Positions 11,575 to 22,459 of a stretch of DNA of 64,000 nucleotides are shown here, piece by piece. Each line of letters begins with the position of its first letter. Position 1 is the first letter of the stretch. The position numbers and the translations under genes are program-made. Under the pieces are notes generated by a model. It was not told the DNA's origin. It made no database searches and saw only the letters and a program-made list of their open reading frames with translations. This DNA comes from Serripes groenlandicus (taxonomy: Eukaryota; Mollusca; Bivalvia; Cardiida; Cardiidae), in assembly GCA_031761405.1 (NCBI GenBank), contig JASEVX010000010.1:27022047-27086046 (forward strand), read 5' to 3'.

Positions 11575-11672
11575 TTAGTGAATTGAGTTGAAAACGTTGT
11601 GTCAAAAGGAGAAACAAGCTCTGTATGAAAAGTCGTCTGCTGCAGATGCGTTAAAATCCCGTCTGCGAGTGG
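11575..11672. mobile_element. MITE family A remnant
   Basis: acgttgtgtcaaaaggagaa, agtcgtctgctgcagatgcg. Ends lost. Confidence 0.5.
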
Positions 11673-12359
11673 ATACAAGAGTCTATAATTATACTTGTTT
11701 TTAAGTCGTTTTCCTTGTTGCTAATTAGACGTGATAAATCTAATGAATATTAACACCTTTCGCGTTAAGTGGACATTTCGGACAGGTGCGCTGGCCAACG
11801 CGTACCCAAATAATCGTCTATTCAGCCTGTCAACTCGAGGTCCGGTCACACTAATTTTTGGTCCATTTTTCAATGTTAAAAACACGGGCATGGCAGCTCA
11901 TAACAAGGACTACTTGAGAGAAATAGTAATAAAAACCGTGTCAGACACTGGATAGAAACCGAAACGACATTTTACTGGTATTGGTTCCCCTTTTACACAC
12001 ATGAAGACTCAGAACCAGTCCATTTGTATTACTAATTTATTGAAACATGCATTTAAGGTTTATAGCATAATCAAATTTTTTAAACTGTTTAAATATTAGA
12101 ATCATAATTCTTGGATAAAATTAGAGTAATTATTTCGTTTTCCAGTATAATAAACATCTAAATATTGATCGTTTATGCTTCATGTTTACTGGGTAGACAT
12201 ACCCTGTAAGCCAAATTGTGTACATTTTCATGACTTTTAATTGACTGTTTTTAAAGTTTACTGCAAAAATAGTTTTGAACTATTTATTTCATACTTTGTT
12301 GTCACTATTAGCAATATTTGCATAAGATTCAACATTTCAAAAGATTGATCTCCACCTGG
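11673..12359. other. Unassigned DNA
   Basis: A 74-codon frame at 11731-11955 has no recognised motif. Nothing else seen. Confidence 0.35.
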
Positions 12360-13175
12360 ATTTCATTGGTCGGAAGCAGATCCATTCTCGAAATTATCCA
12401 GTCAGACGTGTTATATGGAGCACGGAGTTCATTTCTGAGCACTGTGAACGTTTAAAGTTTTATAGTTTCGGACCCTGCAGTCTCCAAACTAGTAAACTAT
12501 ACTATGTGCTCAGATTTTGTGCTCGAGTATCTGATTGGTCAGGAGTATATTCATTCTCGAAATTATCAAATCAGACGTCTTATATGGAGCACGGAGTTTA
12601 TTTCTGAGCACTGTGAACGTTTACAGTTTTATAATTACGGACCCTGCAGTCTAAAAACTATTAACTCTTTCAGTGCCGGATTGTTTAAAGACTTAAGTAG
12701 ACTCTTCCATGTTCAAAATCGGGTGTGTCCATTTCTCAATCTTTGAAAGTTTTGGACTAGTTTGGTGACTAAAAGGCAAACAATGCTGATTTCAGGTGAG
12801 ACAGCTCGTTACGAGCTGACTCACCTGAATCAGTATTGTTTGCAAAGACCTCAATATTGCCTTTGGCGCTGAAAGAGTTAAACTATACTCTGAGATCAGA
12901 ATTTGTGTTCAAGAATCCGATTGGTCAGGAGTATATTCATTCTCGATATTAACCAATCAGACGTCTTCTTTGGAGCACGGAGTTTATTTCTGAGCACTGT
13001 GAACGTTTACAGTTTTATAGTTTCGGACCATGCAGTCTCCAAACTATTAAATTATACTATGTGCTCAGAATTTTGAGTATCTGATTGGTCAGGAGTATAT
13101 TCATTCTCGAAATTATCAAATCAGACGTCTTATATAGAGCACGGAGTTTATTTCTGACCACTGAGCACTGAGAAC
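12360..13175 (+). repeat. 166-170 bp tandem array, four copies, one with a MITE B insertion
   Basis: The unit contains gattggtcaggagtatattc, attctcgaaattatcaaatc, gagcacggagtttatttctg and accctgcagtctccaaacta. Units begin near 12367, 12533, 12920 and 13085; the second is lengthened by the MITE at 12661-12881. Confidence 0.85.
12661..12881. mobile_element. MITE family B inserted in a tandem repeat unit
   Basis: TTAA at both ends. Homologous units without the element read aaactagtaaactatac (12484) and aaactattaaattatac (13036), with a single TTAA or its variant. This shows directly that insertion duplicated TTAA. Confidence 0.9.
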
Positions 13176-13499
13176 GTTGTCAGAGTTAAATAATTTCGCA
13201 AATTCTTACTTTTCATTACTTGATAAGACCCTCTGTTGTGGGTACACAAGAGTCTAAGTGATGTGTTTTGAAAAACTTTATCGAAAACGGAAAAGATGTT
13301 TAAAATTAGCAATTTTGACTTTTTTCTTCGAATTCATATCAATTTTGTTAAATTAATCCCATTGCATGATGTTAGCACTTTCTCATACAAAGAAATAATC
13401 TGCAGCGGACGAATTTGAATATGTTTTGTCTAGTGATCAGGATTGTATATATATATAAATAAATGTAATGTTAAAACATCTGAAAACATCGTGTCAAAT
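13176..13499. other. AT-rich DNA with MITE A traces
   Basis: atctgcagcggacgaatttg near 13400 and a cgaaaacggaaaagatg stretch suggest an old family A copy. Confidence 0.35.
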
Positions 13500-13745
13500 T
13501 GATTGATTGGGGTATAACGCCGTTTTAAACAATTTCTCAGTCATATCACGGCGGTCAGTTCACATACTCATGTATTTCCTGTTTTTCTCACACCAGTACT
13601 CCACACAACAATCTTCCCACGCAACTGGCTGCTTTTCCACATAGACTTAGCCCATTGGTGGAAGACGAATGACGCATGTCACATTGACTTTTGTCAAACG
13701 TCGGAAAGAAAGTTGGTCGAGCCGGGATTCTACGGGGGCTCGGCC
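13500..13745 (-). mobile_element. SINE family B, minus strand, head truncated
   Basis: tataacgccgttttaaacaa tail, gtactccacacaacaatctt, ggaagacgaatgacgcatgt. The head stops at gagccgggattct. Confidence 0.7.
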
Positions 13746-14010
13746 CATTGTGTCAAAAGGAGAAGTTGTTCATTATGATCAAATCTCTCTTTTTGTCAGA
13801 GTAATTCTAAAAGTCACCTGTTGCTAATGCGTTATGACGCCTTTGCAGCAAACGACTTTTGAAAAAAATGAGGAAACAGAAGACTTTGCTCATAGTTATT
13901 ACCTTTTTCCTTTTGTCGATATGTTTTCAACTCTATAATGAAACATTAAATTATAGAGGTTTTCAATAGTTTAACCCATATATGTCGTCCAATGCAGTTT
14001 TAATGTATGT
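13746..14010. mobile_element. Two fused MITE family A remnants
   Basis: attgtgtcaaaaggagaagt with a hairpin trace, then gacgcctttgcagcaaacga and tgcagttttaatgtatgtaa. Confidence 0.5.
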
Positions 14011-14112
14011 AAGTAAGTAACTTGTTTATTATTGTGACATGTGTAACAAAGCATTTATAATATACATTTATTCTTTAACACTTATTATCAACACCCGGCC
14101 CCATGGGCCTAT

Positions 14113-14334
14113 AAGTCACCAAAACACACTTTAAGAATTGACACTGACAGATATGGTCAAAATCGCATCGATAGACACTTAAGAAAATGTAACATATGTA
14201 ACACTGCAGAGATCGAAAACGAATATCATTTCATTTTAGTTTGTAAACAATACTCAGACATTAGAATTAAATACAGAAAAAAAAATTATTATAATAATCG
14301 AAGTATGTTTAAATTATCTAAATTGCTCGAATAA
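14113..14334 (+). pseudogene. LINE reverse transcriptase C-terminal fragment
   Basis: The frame ending at TAA 14332-14334 encodes the C-terminal zinc-knuckle region seen after the reverse transcriptase domain of many non-LTR elements. A run of the form RHLRKCNICNTAEIENEYHF is followed by LVC and YSDIRIKY, giving a C-x2-C-x9-H-x4-C pattern. About 70 residues remain. There is no start and no polymerase domain, so this is a 5'-truncated dead copy. Which LINE clade it belongs to cannot be told from this piece. Confidence 0.75.
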
Positions 14335-15175
14335 AAAAATAAAAATAAAATATTAAACTTATGCTATTATATGAAGGAAGCCTTCTCACTGAGAAAATTA
14401 TTTTTTAATACTATAGAAAACGAAATTGTTCAATGATTATAGAAAAATCCCTACTGGCTGGAGCATAAATGCCACATGTCACATTTTAAAAAATATATGT
14501 TTTTAAAATACAATAATATGTGTGTAAAGTACATGTAAAACATCATCCGTATATCAAGGATGCAATATGCGATACATTTGGATGGATATTTCTACTCCAA
14601 GTGTTGTGCCAATCATGAGATTAAGTACAAATAGTCACGCAAACAACTGATGAGATTACACTGTATTATGTTGACATTATTTGAAGTATAACTAAGTATT
14701 TATATGTAATGGTATCTTGCAACATTTAATGTCTACCTCTTGCTATACACTATATACACCAAAAGTCGTCTGTAAAGCATTGTCGCTCCTTTCAATGAAA
14801 GCCCAAATAACTACTACCATGCAATTATAAACAAAATGACATTTCAGCTAGTGCGTGTGTGTGCAAGGCTACCAATACATCCGTTTGTAATGGTAACAGC
14901 TTGCACATACAAGCGCTTGCTTATGTTAACAAACCAGTCTATTTAGTTAAACAGAGAAAGAGATATTTAGTTGCTATCCTCTTTTATCAAATGTTATATT
15001 ATAACCCGAGTAATCATGTTTATATGTGAGTGTGTGTGTGTGTGTGTGCGCGCGAGCGAGCGAGCGATTGCGCGAATGTGTCATGTGCATGCAATTTATC
15101 TATTAATACTTATAGTGTGATGAAAAACTATGTATAGTTTAAGTCAATAAAATATCTATCTATCTATCATATATA
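14335..15175 (+). other. Probable LINE 3' region and AT-rich DNA
   Basis: The stretch ends aagtcaataaaatatctatc with (TATC)n, a likely retroelement tail. It includes a (GT)n/(GCGA)n tract at 15027-15068. Continuity with the ORF fragment at 14113 is an inference. Confidence 0.35.
15027..15068 (+). repeat. (GT)n then (GCGA)n microsatellite
   Basis: gtgagtgtgtgtgtgtgtgt runs into gcgcgcgagcgagcgagcga. Alternating purine-pyrimidine, possible Z-DNA former. Confidence 0.9.
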
Positions 15176-15475
15176 TTTTACAATATCATACAAATATAGA
15201 AGATATATATATACAAAAAAGTGTGATCGGACGTGCAATTAGTCATTTTATTCGGTCGTATAAACAAATGTAGAAATCATTTAATAATAAATAATCAAAT
15301 TATCTAATAGAGTAGAGTAATAATTCTGTTTCATATGATCAAAACCTTAGAAATAATTGTGGGAAAAACTGGATATAGATTTTTACAGGAAATATATCCA
15401 TTCACCAAAATGATTTCAAAAGTTGTCTGTGTGTAGCATCGAAAGATATCTACTTGTGATAAAATGCTAATTTAG
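15176..15475. other. AT-rich DNA with a MITE A trace
   Basis: ~15355-15450 has aattgtgggaaaaact and aaaagttgtctgtgtg. Nothing else. Confidence 0.3.
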
Positions 15476-15690
15476 TTGAGTTAGCGTCGGGGATTTGAAA
15501 CCGGGTATCCCGGGTTCGATCCCCAGTCGCGGCACTACGGTAATGGTGGAGTGCCATTGGGCAAGGCACATTTCCTAGCCTAGTACTGGTTTGTTTACCC
15601 AGGGATCATTAATAAGTGAACTGTCGCCATGATATAACTGAAATAATGTTGAAAGCGGCGTAAAACCCCAATAAAACAAATCATTTAGTT
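15476..15690 (+). mobile_element. SINE family C, plus strand
   Basis: ttagcgtcggggatttgaaa head (A-box part partly lost), B box gggttcgatcccc, body ctagtactggtttgtttacc, tail aatgttgaaagcggcgtaaa. Confidence 0.75.
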
Positions 15691-16059
15691 GAACAATATA
15701 CTCCGTGTCAGCATATACGCATTAACTATAAATTTAGCTGTCTTCTTATGTCTCAATAAATAAATGTAACAAGGGTTAAAACGTGTCTGCTTGTGAGAAA
15801 GGTTTTAAGCATCCATTGTTATTTTCGAGCTTAACACTACCGACCAGCTTTTCTTTTAGCACGACTCGGACACTATCATTAATAGAGGACAAGTGGTCAT
15901 TTTTATCCACGTACGACCGTTAAACTGAAGGCACTTGTAGCCGTAGTAGGTGAGAACAATTTATCATAAAGATATTATTAATGCATCGTGTCGTTTCAAA
16001 ATGCACTTCGGAAGAGAAGTCCTATACTTGAGCGTTTGACAAGCTGAAACGTATCTTTT
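15691..16059. other. Unassigned DNA
   Basis: No gene or repeat recognised. Confidence 0.35.
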
Positions 16060-16285
16060 TAAACCCGTTCCCTCATATAGACGCCTTTGCAGCAGACGGC
16101 TTTTTGAAAACATAGTGACAACAGAAGAAAGTGCTCAAAACGAGCAATTTCTCCTTTTGACACAGACACAGTGTTTTTCACTTTTAGTCATAGGTTATCC
16201 ATTCAATTTTAGAGATTTTCTAATTTTTGACAAAATATGTTCAAAGTCGTCTGCTGCATAATTGTAGTATGAGGGAAAGGGTTAA
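16060..16285. mobile_element. MITE family A, complete
   Basis: TTAA at 16060-16063 and 16282-16285. Hairpin intact (GTGCTC-AAAAC-GAGCAA, one stem mismatch). Confidence 0.8.
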
Positions 16286-16299
16286 AAGTCTTGTTTTTC

Positions 16300-16720
16300 T
16301 GCTTAGCCCCTTTTCTTTTCACATACAGACGCTTTCCGACGCCTCTCAAGTATACGGCTTTTGAAACTATTGTGACAAATAGGAAAACTGCTAATGATAT
16401 GATCAGAGGGCCAGATAAGGATGGGTATTCAGCTCTTTTTCCCACAATTTCTCTCTTATTACTAACGCGAACCCTATGTTGTGGGTACTCAAAAGAATTG
16501 TCTCGGTGAGACGATTACGTTGAGTACCCACAACATAGGGTTAGAGGATCAAATAAGGATTTTAGAACATACGAAACGCCCCTTATCTAGAGCTCTGAAT
16601 TGATGCTAATTCTTATCCATTTTCCACAATGTTTACAACTCTATTCAATTATACATTCAAAACGTCATTTCTTATTTTTTGCGGGTATCTTTTTAAAGTT
16701 TGCCTATTCTAAATAAAGTG
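16300..16720. mobile_element. Old MITE family A interrupted by a family E element
   Basis: acatacagacgctttccgac and cggcttttgaaactattgtg before, and tccacaatgtttacaactct after, belong to one family A copy. The family E foldback lies in between. Confidence 0.6.
16403..16598. mobile_element. Foldback MITE family E, copy 1
   Basis: Ends TCAGAGggCCAGATAAGG and the inverse CCTTATCTagagCTCTGA. The centre pairs aaccctatgttgtgggtact with agtacccacaacatagggtt. Other copies at 21470-21665 and 30430-30583. Confidence 0.8.
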
Positions 16721-16829
16721 TGTTTGCTTGAATGGTATCCGTTCCGCAGTTTTCAACGATATTTGAGATATGTCAGATAGTTTTCTATTAAAATTACCAG
16801 TCAATTTATCCTAAAAGTATGTCCGACGT
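16721..16829. other. Short unassigned spacer
   Basis: AT-rich, no signal. Confidence 0.3.
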
Positions 16830-17010
16830 TTGGCACAAGTAAATGCGACAAGCGTCATTCGTCTTTCACCAATGGGCTAACAGTCTATGTGAAAACGCAT
16901 CAAGATGCTTGGCAAGACTGATGTGTGGAGTTCTGGTACAATACGCATAGGGTAGGAGATCTGGCCGCCGTGAAAAATTGTTGAAAACGGCGTTAAACAT
17001 CACTCAATTA
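16830..17010 (+). mobile_element. SINE family B, head missing
   Basis: gcgacaagcgtcattcgtct, aacagtctatgtgaaaacgc, gatgcttggcaagactgatg and tail aaaacggcgttaaacatcac. Confidence 0.65.
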
Positions 17011-17149
17011 ATTCCGACACAGATATCAGGATACTAGCGCAAGCACAACTCACATTAGGTCGTGAGTTTGGTCCGACACTTTTTCAAAATTATTTCTTTG
17101 TGCAAACACCCTCTATACTAAAGATAATATTATTAAAGTAAAATATACA

Positions 17150-17310
17150 TTTTAGCTCGACTTTTGAAAAAACGAGAGCTATTGTCATGACCCTGGCGTC
17201 GTCGTCGGCGTGGTCGTCCGGTTAAGGTTTTTTGTTCAGCTCAGCTTTTTTTCTGTTTTCTATCAGTCGAGCGTCTGTGCCGTACGCGGTGCTCTTGTTC
17301 AAGCTTGAAA
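17150..17310. mobile_element. Fragment of a pearl-like element end
   Basis: agctcgacttttgaaaaaac, gagagctattgtcatgaccc and tggcgtcgtcgtcggcgtgg resemble the end region of the element at 53645-55001 and relatives. Confidence 0.45.
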
Positions 17311-17609
17311 TATATCTTTGACATTAGGACTGTAGGAATATCTTGTGTTTATGTTTTCATGTGTTTTATGAGTAGTGGATTCAATACTGATACGCTACCA
17401 AGTCGTTCAGTTTGTTGTTTTCGGTCTATAGCTGTTGGGCTAACATACATATACGTCAGGCAAGCACATGTAGCACTAGATGTGTTAGATAAATAAGAAT
17501 ACCCCCCAGCAGCCGTAATGCTATTTCCGCCATCCAGAGCGCCGGAATGGAAAGCCACTGGAGAGACTGTTCGTATTGCACTATCTTGTCTTAGCCTTTT
17601 ATAAATTAC
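17311..17609. other. Unassigned DNA with a SINE A-like body trace
   Basis: cgtaatgctatttccgccat and gagcgccggaatggaaagcc (17510-17555) resemble the middle of SINE A. Two overlapping ~65-codon frames here have no motif. Confidence 0.3.
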
Positions 17610-17755
17610 CCATTTTGAGCAGTTTCTCCATTTGCCACAATGTTGTCAATTATATTCAATATGTGTTCTTTCAATTTAAGAAAGTGCCCACATGTTTGCC
17701 AATATGTTTTAGAATGTGTCTGCTGCAAATTTGTTGAATGTGGGAAAGGGTTAAT
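17610..17755. mobile_element. MITE family A, left half missing
   Basis: ttctccatttgccacaatgt to gaatgtgggaaagggttaa. Confidence 0.65.
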
Positions 17756-17764
17756 ATTTTAATC

Positions 17765-18015
17765 TTTTAACCCTTTCTCTCATATAGACGCTTTCTGACG
17801 CCTCTGCAGCAGACGGCTTTTTCAAAATATAGTGACAAAAAAAGAAATTGCACAAAACGTGCAATTTCTCCTTTTGCCACAATGTTTTCCACTTTTTATG
17901 TCAAATAACTTATTTTGTCAAAACAAAGAAAATCTCCATAGTTGAATGGATAACCTATGACATCCATTCAACTATGGAGATTTTCTTTGTTTTGACAAAA
18001 TAAGTTCAAAGTCGT
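17765..18015. mobile_element. MITE family A with an internal perfect inverted duplication
   Basis: Left end TTAACCCTTTCTCTCATATAG; central hairpin of GCAC/GTGC type. The right third is replaced by a perfect 44-bp inverted repeat (17907-17950, 17963-18006) around taacctatgaca. The right terminus (GGGAAAGGGTTAA) is absent. Confidence 0.8.
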
Positions 18016-19092
18016 TGACCCCCTTTGACACTTCTGTACAGGCTGCTAGTGAAGGCTCTGGTGAGACTGTGCGTATTACAACGGCTTCTCTTAGCCTTCA
18101 CTGAAACGCATAGCGCGAATGAAAAGATAATCCATTTCTCGCCCTACGTGCCCCCACTTTAATTGGTACACATCGGAAATCATAATTTTTGCCAACTTTA
18201 TTTATAAATCGCCATGTTTCAATAAAGATTAATGTGAACTACCATAAAATAGGATACAATCAATACGGTGATTAATTTCATTTATTTCTTTATTGGGGCT
18301 GTTTATTTCTCTATTTACATACCTTTTGGGCCTTGTTTGATACCAAGAATGTACAAGTACCTGCTCTTCACGCCATCCGTGGCGGGTCAAAAAGGGCTGT
18401 AACTGTATGTGCGAAGATGCATCGTGAAGTTGATTGATTCTGAATGCTGGTTAGGTTCCCGAATTTGGATTTAGTTGTATACATTGTGAATGACTTTCTG
18501 GTTCCCAAACATTATTATATTGTCAACAGTTTGATGTAGTCAAAATGTATTAATGTTATATCAGAAAGGCTTGTATCGTATTCGATAGTTAATTTTTTTT
18601 ATACAAGATAGTGTTTATTCTCTTAAACGTTTTTAAAGTCCATTCGAATACACGTTTACCGTCACTTCAGAGAGCGTGCATCCAAGAACGACTATTATAG
18701 AGCTCACACTTAATTTAGATGAGATAACACGGGCTCGCAGCCAGATCTCTATCCACGATTGTCTCAAAGGTGTATTCAAAAGGCTGATTTTCGTATATCA
18801 CGGTTCAACTGTACTTGACGTCGAGAAAGAAGATGGCCATAACACTCTCACCTTGTGGAATACCTTCGCACCTGTCCGAACCCATTTAAAAATGGTGAGG
18901 ACAGAGTGATTAAATGCACTGCGGCCTAATTTTGATATCAACCTTTCAAAACGAGGACAGATGAAATATGACCATGTTTTTTTTATATTTCTTACCTCTC
19001 AAAACTCTACTCAGCATGCGTACAAGTGATACTTGTAAACCCTTTACCCACATGCATTTAACCCTTTGAAACAATTAATATTATCATTATTA
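18016..19092. other. Unassigned DNA
   Basis: A 77-codon frame at 18676-18909 has no recognised motif and no splice partners. Nothing else seen. Confidence 0.35.
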
Positions 19093-19323
19093 TTGTTTGA
19101 TGTTTTACGGCGCGTTCAACACTATTTCAGTTATATCACGTCGTTACCTGGATGAATTACCAGAACTCCTGGTCTATTTATCCTGACACATGCCATTCGG
19201 TCGTAATGCTAACCCCGCAACCTTGAGCGCCAAGGAGGGCAGCCATTACTACCAAGTCTAAGGTAACACCGACCGGGGGTCGCACCGAGACGAACGCTCT
19301 ATGACTACACTACCGAGGCGGTA
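19093..19323 (-). mobile_element. SINE family A, minus strand
   Basis: gatgttttacggcgcgttca tail, ctaaccccgcaaccttgagc, and a head reading gaacgctctatgactacact with taccgaggcgg. Confidence 0.75.
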
Positions 19324-19443
19324 ACTACCATTAATATCTAAAATGTATATACACTTATGATGCAACAAGAAACATGTATGTTTACGTTACGAAATAAAGA
19401 AATTTGAATCTTGAAAAAAAAAAAAAAAAAATATATTCAATAT

Positions 19444-19580
19444 TTGAGCCGTCCCGTGATAAAACCAACATTGTGTAAAGTTTCGACCTGGATCACCCTT
19501 AGGATACCGTACAGACGTACCCGGATAGCAAACGACGTCTGCTGTAGATGTGTTGTTTGCAGGGAACGGTTAAATCAAAA
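19444..19580. mobile_element. MITE D left end joined to a MITE A right end
   Basis: gagccgtcccgtgataaaac and cgacctggatca (family D), then acgtctgctgtagatgtgtt and gggaacggttaa (family A). Confidence 0.5.
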
Positions 19581-19674
19581 TAGAAATAAGGTCTCGTATA
19601 AAAATATAATTGACTCTGTTATGTTTTGCCTGTTATAATTACAAATATTTAACGACACATTTTAAATATTTACT

Positions 19675-19740
19675 TTTTAATTCTGTATTTTATTACAATA
19701 CAATACAATATATCATATATTTCATAAACACTACAAGTTT
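19675..19740 (-). mobile_element. Retroelement tail, minus strand
   Basis: tctgtattttattacaatac with (AATAC)n is like the tail at 37862. Confidence 0.35.
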
Positions 19741-19749
19741 TATAGCAAG

Positions 19750-20827
19750 TTAAGGTGGAATCGTACCTTTGAAATAACGTCGTTTTTGACGTCAAAACGT
19801 ATGTTATTGCGACTAATGAAACCGCCATTCTTTTCTCGTTTGAAGTTGTATTCGGATAACACAGACGGCAGACAATAGGGTATAGAATTTCATGCGTGCT
19901 GATCATCTGCCATGACAAATTGGATAACAAAATGCGAAATAAAAGGAAAGTTTCGCGAAAACCTTTTAACATTTATAAGATTATTTTTGATTTTATTAAA
20001 AATTCGCCCGAGAGATTTTTTATTTAAAAGATATATAATTTAAGACACATGTTCGTCTACTATTTGCCGAAATTTGAAGAATATATAGAGCCGATTTTTA
20101 ATAAATCACAATGCAGTTAAACGTCTGTCGCGCTTCGGAACGTACACTGCAGAAGTATAGCTAGATATTCATCTAGGGTAGGTAATAAAATGAACACACC
20201 GCATGTTTTCATTATAATTATCAATTTCAATATTTTAAGTACAACCTTTCTTCTTCCCACTAGTAAATAACGGTAGGTTGTATTTATTTGCTTCTCTTTA
20301 AAGATAAAATAACTACTCGGGAAGAAATAAATCAAAATATCCATTTTTAGTAGGGAGTAGATTTCATGATGATTAGTGTGGAAAAAAAGGATGTGAATTT
20401 TAATTCCGCTAACTGCGTTTCGGCTCAAATATCGCAGTGTGCGTTCCGTCGCGCGAAATCGGTAAAACGGCATTCTGATTTACTAAAAAACAATCTTGAA
20501 ATTCTGATAACTTGTTGTAGAAAGGGTGATCGTAATGATATGTATTTCTTAAAAAAATATCTCGGGTAAATGTTTAGTAAATTAAAAATTATGTAATTAC
20601 TTTGAAAATATTCCAGCGAAATTTTCATAGACAATCGGGTATTTTTTTTTTATCTGAATCGTCATTGGCAGATACATTCAATTTAACTCATGACACAGGT
20701 AACTTTATTCTCTATAATTCGGTGTTATTAGTGTTTAAATACCAATTCAAACAAGACAGTAGTAGCGATTTATTTGACCACGCTGTTATTAAAACGACGT
20801 TATTTCAAAGGTATGATTCCATCTTAA
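19750..20827. mobile_element. 1.08-kb TTAA-flanked inverted-repeat element
   Basis: TTAA at 19750-19753 and 20824-20827. The 34-bp ends pair: ggtggaatcgtacctttgaa with ataacgtcgttttt, against the inverse aaaacgacgttatttcaaag with gtatgattccatc. The longest frame inside (20117-20473, minus, 118 codons) shows no transposase motif, so it is non-autonomous or decayed. Confidence 0.75.
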
Positions 20828-21469
20828 ACAAGAAATATCTTTAAAAAAGATAAACGGCGATCAATATGAGGAAACACTAAGAAATGGAACATGCGCCTAT
20901 TATGTATACTCGGCCATCTCCATCCAGCTTCAGTTTCTATAAATAGAATATCAAGGCCGAGAATACGCCACATGACTGGAAATTACGCGAGGCTCCCAAG
21001 AGGTGTATAAGTTTCAATGGACGATAAATTACTGAAAACTTATCATGTTTCAAATATAATTAATATTTTGCTCTTAAATATTATATTTCATACGTATTCA
21101 CTGAATTCACACGATTTTTTTTCACTGAAATTTATACAATCTACAATCCAGATCATTTGTTTATCATCTAGGTCAAAACTGAGGTTAAACAGCTATCGCC
21201 GAACAAAACAAAAATCACATAAGAGTGCGATGAGGACTCATGCGATCCTATTCATACGCACAGTCTCATCAGAGCCTTCATCGTCCGTCGACATTTGGTT
21301 TAAAATATGTTATTAATATTCGTAATTACATACATATTAATACAATGCATATTAAAAACAAAATGTATGAGCAGAACGTATTTATGTTATTTAAGAAGAT
21401 CTCTTCTTTTTACACATTTAATATGGCCGGCCATTCATGTACAGTTTACCAAAAAACTTATACCGTATT
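20828..21469. other. AT-rich DNA, no gene recognised
   Basis: Frames of 60-126 codons here are AT-driven and lack motifs. Confidence 0.35.
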
Positions 21470-21665
21470 TACAGAGGTCCAGATAAGGAGGGGTTTACAG
21501 CTCTTTTCCCAACAATATCTCTCCTATTATCAAACAAAACCATATGTTGTAGGTACTCAAAAGAATCATCTCAACGAGACGATTCTTTTGAGTACCCACA
21601 ACATAGGGTTTGCGGGATAAAATAAGGATTTAAGAACATGCAAAACGCTCCTTATCTGGAGGTAT
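21470..21665. mobile_element. Foldback MITE family E, copy 2
   Basis: acagaggtccagataaggag to ctccttatctggaggt. The core hairpin pairs gtactcaaaagaatcatctc with gagacgattcttttgagtac, nearly perfect. Confidence 0.8.
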
Positions 21666-22061
21666 GCCGTTTTAGCTCATGGACGTACTCATTTGACAAA
21701 ACCATCACGACAGCATATCTGTTCTAGTTAAAGGTCAATGTCGTTTGACAACGGGGGTCAAACCGCGCACACCGGAGATAAATTGATCAGTCACCGCGAG
21801 ATGTCGTTGGTGGGAATTTACGAGATCTTACGATAGTTCAACATATCTTAAACGTCGAGAACGTTAACGCATGGTCTAACCCGGTAATTTGTAATCGGGG
21901 ACTGCGACCCTGTTTTATGGGCACGTTTGCATCGTTTCGGAGTAAAACACGGACCGAGTTAATGGGTGTTAAGTCACTTATCTATACCATAACGCTTCAT
22001 TTGACTCCGGTTATGAGTTTGGTTTTCTTTCATAAGTGTGGCTCCTGTAAAGGTTCTTTAA
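21666..22061. other. Unassigned DNA
   Basis: No gene or repeat recognised. Confidence 0.35.
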
Positions 22062-22265
22062 TTAACCATTTTCCCTCATATAGACGCTTTCTGACGCCTC
22101 TGCAGCAGACGACTTTTTTGAAAACATAGTGACAAAAGTAGAAATTGCTCAAAACGAGCAATTTCTCCTTTTGCCACAATGTTTTCCACTTTTAGTCATA
22201 GGTTATCCATTCAATTATAGAGATATTCTATTTTTTGACAAAATATGTTCAAAGTCGACTGTTGA
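22062..22265. mobile_element. MITE family A, right end cut
   Basis: TTAA 22062-22065, canonical to caaaatatgttcaaagtcga, then lost. An A-type right end (gtatgtgggaaagggttaac) appears at 22440-22459 after a SINE B piece. Confidence 0.75.
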
Positions 22266-22289
22266 TAGTTCTGGCATTGAACCACAGTA

Positions 22290-22410
22290 AGACGAATAGA
22301 TTGAATGGGGTTTAACGTCGTTTTAAACATTGTGTTTGCAGTTATATCACGGCGGACCACTCATCTTAGCACGTGTTTATCACGCCAGTAATCCGTGTTT
22401 CTTCGAAAGT
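22290..22410 (-). mobile_element. SINE family B 3' fragment
   Basis: gaatggggtttaacgtcgtt, ttatatcacggcggaccact. Only the tail half remains. Confidence 0.55.
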
Positions 22411-22459
22411 GTTTTGGAAATAATCTGCTTGCAATTTGTTGTATGTGGGAAAGGGTTAA

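Noticed and set aside
18676..18909. 77-codon frame as an exon
   Set aside because: No acceptor or donor consensus with matching phase nearby and no recognised domain.
20117..20473. 118-codon minus-strand frame as a transposase
   Set aside because: No DDE-type or other transposase motif; AT-driven Ile/Tyr/Lys-rich sequence inside a TTAA-flanked element.
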